Shown in pieces: positions 63,101 to 64,000 of a stretch of DNA of 64,000 nt. Every line of letters begins with the position of its first letter. Within the stretch, counting starts at the first letter, position 1. Location: contig NC_059349.1 in the NCBI RefSeq assembly GCF_019703515.2, forward strand, positions 25,664,744 through 25,728,743, written 5' to 3'. The notes under the pieces were generated by a model, which saw only the letters and a list, made by a program, of their open reading frames with translations, was not told the origin of the DNA and did no database searches. The position numbers and the translations under genes were made by a program. This DNA comes from Myxocyprinus asiaticus (taxonomy: Eukaryota > Chordata > Actinopteri > Cypriniformes > Catostomidae).

Positions 63101-63539
63101 TGACTGTGGGATGCAGAGATTGTCCATTTAAGCCACAATGTATTGAGAGTTTCACATGACCATTTAGAGTAGTGGTGACCCATTTAGTACATGATTCTAT
63201 GGTCTTTTACATACATTTTCACTTCTATGCTGAATTAGAATTGTGTTTATATTGTACCTTGAACAAGGCGTCTTCTCTCCCAATATCTGTGAGCTCTACA
63301 CAGCTTTCATACCTGTCAAAAACGGTCAGGTTTAGGCCTACACTTAAAAAAATAGAGTCCATTTGTTGATGGCACAGTAGGTAGAGGTGAATATGTAGAA
63401 CATTGTATTTGGCTTACTTTTCGACAAGCTGAGACACAGACCTCCTTTTGTCCCACACCTGGATCTCTGTTGTAGACCAAGAGCTATGACCTCCAGAGAG
63501 GCTCTTAAGAGACTGACTTCTTCTCAAGGTGAAGCTCAT
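34237..63539 (-). CDS. xirp1: Xin actin-binding repeat-containing protein 1-like, giant-exon isoform
   Basis: A striated-muscle actin-bundling scaffold at cell junctions (family knowledge). Exons: 63418-63539, 63258-63312, 62747-63103, 62347-62431, 42112-42269, 41790-41843, and the giant exon from 39105. Exons 1-6 total 831 nt (277 codons) and every junction is in phase. The giant exon starts MAEVAKEIKVANAASGDDDL and then has a PPPLPPLPRP EVH1-type (Mena/VASP) motif. About 26 Xin repeats (GDVKxxxWLFETQPLD) follow, residues ~381-1338. Then comes a globular stretch and seven GDVKAAxxSLxxA repeats (~1574-1877). The frame then shifts at about 34300 and stops at 34237, giving 1899 aa. The repeat order resembles XIRP1 (KGDVKKTVKLFQ, REEIQS, RGISLEE blocks). 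XIRP2 is the alternative; synteny with slc22a13 favours xirp1. Confidence 0.85.
39548..39826. repeat. Degenerate TTAA-type fold-back MITE
   Basis: ATATGACTTTCTTCTGAGGA and ATGAAAGTCATACAGGTTTG are internal inverted arms, with TTTTAAAGGAATAGG at the left end. It belongs to the family at 49758-50282 and lies in the intron upstream of the giant exon. Confidence 0.55.
40290..40480 (-). repeat. Dispersed repeat, related to 58890-59100 in inverse orientation
   Basis: GGAAGTCCCACCCTACAG and AACGCGCATGCATATTAGCT recur as complements at about 59005 and 58925. It is unclassified. The rest of 39106-41789 is intron with no gene seen. Confidence 0.5.
41790..41843 (-). CDS. xirp1: Xin gene exon 6
   Basis: A 54-nt exon bounded by TTACTCAG and AAG|GTATGA. 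It encodes GSVIQEHFVSSGRKKQSK in phase 0 on both sides. The next in-phase acceptor can be that of the giant exon (39105) or that of the LIM exon (31084). Confidence 0.75.
42112..42269 (-). CDS. xirp1: Xin gene exon 5 (EPLIN-like KDR-YLSKVAA segment)
   Basis: A 158-nt exon bounded by ATAAATTAG and CAA|GTGAGTG. In phase after exon 4 it reads DEKRRFKADLKES, then TVKDRSALYLSKVAA and DFSGFTEQQ. The KDR-A-Y motif matches the SIKDRMAKYQAAVSK region of EPLIN and the start of XIRP2, which suggests a shared ancestry of these families. Confidence 0.8.
42283..44070. other. Intron 4 of the Xin gene, proximal part
   Basis: AT-rich sequence with no recognisable gene or well-bounded repeat. Confidence 0.5.
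44075..44364. repeat. Tc1/mariner-type MITE, 290 bp
   Basis: The ends CACTCACTGATTATACCAAT and the complement at GTGCTCAGTGAGTG are flanked by TA. The inner TTATTCATGTGATTATCTAA segment is typical of a widespread fish repeat. There is no transposase coding. Confidence 0.7.
46048..49152. mobile_element. Element with hAT-like inverted ends and a nested LTR-like insertion
   Basis: The left end CAGGGCTTGACATTAACACT and the right end CATTGTCATGTGCTTGTCCT (complement starting CAGGTCTTGACATTAAGCA) are inverted, each followed inward by ACTTGTC/GACAAGTGAA motifs. CAGG-type ends suggest hAT, but I could not find a convincing 8-bp duplication. The interior at about 46620-48290 looks foreign: it is GC-richer at 46860-47300 and has a repeated TTGATAATTATCTTTGAT block at 48050-48250. 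No transposase was found. Confidence 0.5.
46631..48420 (+). repeat. Possible LTR-like block inside the 46-49 kb element
   Basis: The block begins TGTTGGGCC, contains AATAAA-like sequence near 47790, and ends near TAGCACACTACA, followed by TGGAGCCCCGTATGAGG, which could be a primer-binding site. No second LTR or coding region was seen in this window, so this is only a suggestion. Confidence 0.25.
49758..50282. repeat. piggyBac-type fold-back MITE with TTAA duplication
   Basis: TTAA at 49758-49761 and 50279-50282 flank AGGGATAGTTCACCCAAAAA and its complement. The first and last ~150 bp are near-complementary (GTATGACTTTCTTTCTTCTG against CAGCAGAAGAAAGAAAGTCA). TTAA target duplication is characteristic of piggyBac-related elements. 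No coding sequence. Confidence 0.8.
50310..50450. repeat. hAT-like terminal fragment rich in TTACTTTTG/GTAAT
   Basis: GTGCTTGGTAGATTACTTCTG and repeated TAATCT/GTAAT units resemble the ends of a widespread fish hAT family. A related block lies at 57600-58075, so the two may be parts of one element split by later insertions. Confidence 0.45.
50567..50905. repeat. Minisatellite, ~27-bp units (degenerate)
   Basis: About twelve units of the form GGAGCTGGGGGATCGGAAGA plus seven bases follow each other, with conserved GGAGC and GAGG/AAGG positions. Read on the minus strand the unit gives nine-residue repeats such as PQSSDPPAP. Confidence 0.75.
51020..51570. repeat. Three minisatellite blocks (30-, 33- and 27-bp periods)
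   Basis: 51382-51570 holds seven nearly identical 27-bp units (CATGACGTGGGACTCTGGCT + TGGTGGC). 51173-51350 holds about six 33-bp units built on GCTGTGACATGGCATGGAGC. 51020-51170 holds about five 30-bp units containing GGCTCGTTGAC/GGCTTGCAACG. A minus-strand frame reads through all of them (PESHVMATK, SAPCHVTAKLQ, VNEPxPxxAT), but no protein is claimed. Confidence 0.85.
51640..54244 (-). pseudogene. L1 ORF2 (endonuclease-RT), broken
   Basis: The start MSNVNMSGLSLSTWNVNGLG matches copy A, but most of the endonuclease is deleted: AENLW jumps to a later segment at about 54075. The reverse transcriptase shows GPEGFAAEFFR and SYRPISLIQLDVKILSKILA (53465-53076), motif A AISLDAKKAFDTVEWDYLF (53072-52857), a frame break in the RGT/QGCPLSP motif, and motif C LLYADDILLF (52792-52595). 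The C-terminal part follows in 52475-52227 and 52110-51802. Around 51740-51660 the phrase LWEKDLNLVLEEGVWA is readable in another frame. Catalytic Asp positions are visible, but at least five frame breaks make the copy dead. Confidence 0.82.
55005..55828 (-). pseudogene. L1 ORF1 (RNA-binding chaperone), broken
   Basis: It starts MSKISKSSGSGDIKRHLHAQ at 55828 and meets a TGA at about 55700. It resumes with a coiled-coil segment (LAVIRRSITAMEMKFSEMVT, LESSQRELSANLLVTQ), the RRM start LEDMENRSRRNNVHIFRIPE and IERAHRVPSQ of the C-terminal domain. After SKGRLS there is a stop at 55207-55209, and the domain end is readable beyond it (REKRDQFKECKKLLH, KLRIDAKDGRKAF). A coiled coil plus RRM plus CTD is the standard L1 ORF1p layout. 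Confidence 0.8.
55975..56960 (-). mobile_element. Tc1-like element with internal deletion, 3' truncated
   Basis: The minus strand begins CACTGGCGGCCAAAAGTTTG at 56960, next to TA. A transposase start MAKKKQLSLEIRQSIIVLRN lies at about 56585. It is readable through KRRLRGAGFMGRIAKKKPLL and KRLEWAKNHRHWTTDNWKRV to about 56130, then jumps to LNPIELLWDQLD, so most of the DDE core is deleted. The C-terminal end reaches ARMPRICKA and stops at the L1 junction near 55975. Confidence 0.82.
56963..57312 (+). mobile_element. Tc1/mariner-like deletion derivative, 350 bp
   Basis: The ends CACTGATGAGCCAAAAAATTGTGACCAC and complement GTGGTCATGTTTTGGCTCATCATTG are flanked by TA (56961-56962 and 57313-57314). 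The interior keeps only a transposase C-terminus ([16 protein letters not shown], then SMPRRVGTVLAARRGP). It abuts the preceding Tc1 element at one shared TA. Confidence 0.82.
57600..58075. repeat. hAT-like terminal block
   Basis: AAGTAATC/GATTACTT-rich sequence ending GTAATCGTATGCACCCAACACTGTG has the usual end of a common fish hAT family (complement CACAGTGTTGGGTGCAT). No transposase. 57313-57600 is AT-rich non-coding. Confidence 0.55.
58200..58470. repeat. Fold-back repeat, ~57-bp arms
   Basis: ACTACTGAGCACGCAG ... AACCATTATGTTATTAATGC (58206-58256) recurs as the reverse complement at 58400-58467. A poly-C tract lies between. Confidence 0.65.
58890..59110 (+). repeat. Dispersed repeat, inverse of 40290-40480
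   Basis: AATGCGCATGCGCGTTCTAG and GTGGGACTTCCTTTCTACAT match the complement of the copy at 40290-40480. An open frame here is a repeat artefact. Confidence 0.5.
59480..59662. repeat. hAT-like terminal fragment
   Basis: It ends TACTGCATTACTACCCACCTCTGG (complement CCAGAGGTGGGTAGTAATGC), a typical end of a fish hAT family, preceded by GTAATGGAGTAAATG repeats. Confidence 0.55.
59716..60067 (-). repeat. tRNA-derived SINE, copy 3 (3' truncated)
   Basis: Read on the minus strand it starts GGGGGCCTGGGTAGCTCAGC with A-box and B-box (GCGAGTTCGAATCC). The body matches copies 1 and 2, but the 3' end stops early at about 59716. Short flanks CATATATTT and CATATTT may be the remains of a duplication. Confidence 0.85.
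60129..60701. repeat. TTAA-flanked fold-back MITE, 565 bp
   Basis: TTAA at 60129-60132 and 60698-60701 flank AGAGCACCTATTATGG and its complement CCATAATAGGTGCTCT. A piggyBac-type insertion is inferred from TTAA. No coding sequence. Confidence 0.75.
60780..61250. repeat. G-tract and fold-back repeat
   Basis: A poly-G tract lies at about 60796-60815. The arms GTTTTTATAATGGGGTTTTT ... ACGATACATGGACGTTTTGT (60953-61030) recur as complements at 61155-61240. AAGGAGTAGTTCACCT (about 60916) is an end of the TTAA MITE family. Confidence 0.65.
61538..61591. repeat. Compound microsatellite (CA)n (AAT)n
   Basis: A run of CACACA (about 61540-61561) is followed by AATAATAAT (about 61565-61590). From 61592 to 62346 the intron shows no other clear feature. 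Confidence 0.85.
62347..62431 (-). CDS. xirp1: Xin gene exon 4
   Basis: An 85-nt exon bounded by TTCCTTGGCAG and ATG|GTAAGT. It encodes KDKTFETTRRRTGSGVPGYV and TQSSRGLN in phase after exon 3, and ends in phase 1 (G), which joins exon 5 as GAT (Asp). It is followed by a ~20 kb repeat-rich intron. Confidence 0.78.
62747..63103 (-). CDS. xirp1: Xin gene exon 3
   Basis: A 357-nt exon bounded by CTGCATCCCACAG and CAG|GTGTGTG, phase 0 on both sides. It encodes SSGLIRSNHGETQES, KVETLWRRYESLSGANHN, SRSISMDMLPQPDRLV and ends KDKAHQ. It is Ser-rich with no known fold, resembling the N-terminal region of EPLIN/XIRP2-type proteins. Confidence 0.78.
63258..63312 (-). CDS. xirp1: Xin gene exon 2
   Basis: A 55-nt exon bounded by TTTTTGACAG and AAG|GTACAA. 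Its first G completes the Lys codon of exon 1, followed by YESCVELTDIGREDALFK, ending in phase 0. Confidence 0.78.
63418..63539 (-). CDS. xirp1: Xin gene exon 1 with start codon
   Basis: The ATG at 63537-63539 opens MSFTLRRSQSLKSLSGGHSS and continues to KRRSVSQLVE with donor AA|GTAAGC in phase 2. The MSFTLRRSQSLKSLSG start is what I recognise for the N-terminus of XIRP2/EPLIN-related long isoforms. The bases before the ATG (ATCACCATTAAG) could be an acceptor, so a 5' untranslated exon may lie further upstream. Confidence 0.78.
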
Positions 63540-63647
63540 CTTAATGGTGATAACACTGATTATTCATTTTATTTTGGAGATGGTATTAATCACATAAATA
63601 ACAAAATATTTAGTATTGAGAAGACTCAGATGCAAAAAATATATATA

Positions 63648-64000
63648 CAGTTGTGCTCAAAAGTTTGCATACCCTGGCAGAAATTGTGAAATTTTGGCAT
63701 TGATTTTGAAAATATGACTGATCATGCAAAAAAGCTGTCTTTTATTTAAGGATAGTGATCATATGAAGCCATTTATCATCACATAGTTGTTTGGCTCCTT
63801 TTTAAATCATAATGATAACAGAAATCACCCAAATGGCCCTGATCAAAAGTTTACATACCCTTGAATGTTTGGCCTTGTTACAGACACACAAGGTGACACA
63901 CACACAGGTTTAAATGGCAATTAAAGGTTAATTTCCCACACCTGTGGCTTTTTAAATTGCAATTAGTATCTGTGTATAAATAGTCAATGAGTTTGTTCGC
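63648..64000 (+). mobile_element. Tc1-like transposon, 5' end only
   Basis: After TA, the sequence CAGTTGTGCTCAAAAGTTTG starts at 63648, with an inner repeat GATCAAAAGTTTACATACCC at about 63841. This double-repeat end is typical of a fish Tc1 family. The element runs off the window before any transposase sequence. Confidence 0.8.

Overview
This window is vertebrate nuclear DNA, most likely from a teleost fish and probably a cyprinid (carp, goldfish or minnow group). Three observations support this: intron-split genes with GT-AG boundaries, a very high load of Tc1-like, hAT-like, DIRS and L1 elements, and three copies of a tRNA-derived SINE of the kind known from cyprinids. No prokaryotic gene, CRISPR array or organelle sequence was seen.

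Layout. 1-21.3 kb is a transposon graveyard. Three DIRS-type tyrosine-recombinase retrotransposons, all on the minus strand, end at about 3426, 15048 and 21342. They are interrupted by Tc1-like elements (522-1346, 1353-2971, 17711-18958) and a SINE (20738-21160). Between them lie a hAT-like element with an 8-bp target duplication (3886-6675), another SINE (7783-8216), a long-inverted-repeat element holding a second Tc1 copy (8305-10810) and a truncated L1 (15049-16700).

21.9-26.5 kb carries a complete ten-exon slc22a13-like solute carrier gene on the plus strand (537 aa). It converges on a large minus-strand gene spanning 27.5-63.5 kb, a Xin actin-binding repeat gene (best call xirp1). I reconstructed that gene from splice sites and reading phases: six 5' exons (63.5-41.8 kb, 277 codons exactly), one giant exon with about 26 Xin repeats (39105 downward), a LIM exon (30954-31084) and a long acidic tail exon (27499-30655). 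All junctions from exon 1 to the giant exon, and from the LIM exon to the tail, are phase-compatible. Exon 6 can also splice in phase straight to the LIM exon, giving a Xin-repeat-free, EPLIN-like protein of 1372 aa. The last ~1.9 kb of the giant exon carries two in-frame stops and three apparent frameshifts.

The large introns of xirp1 hold many repeats: fold-back elements flanked by TTAA, a ~3.1 kb element with hAT-like ends, minisatellites of 27, 30 and 33 bp, a broken L1 (about 51.6-55.97 kb), two abutting Tc1 remnants (55.97-57.31 kb), a third SINE (59.7-60.1 kb) and other fold-back repeats. The window ends in the 5' part of another Tc1-like element that begins about 110 bp upstream of the xirp1 start codon.

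Neighbouring SLC22A13 and XIRP1 are both at human 3p22, so the gene pair looks like conserved synteny. Family names and element classes come from my recognition of the sequences, without database searches.
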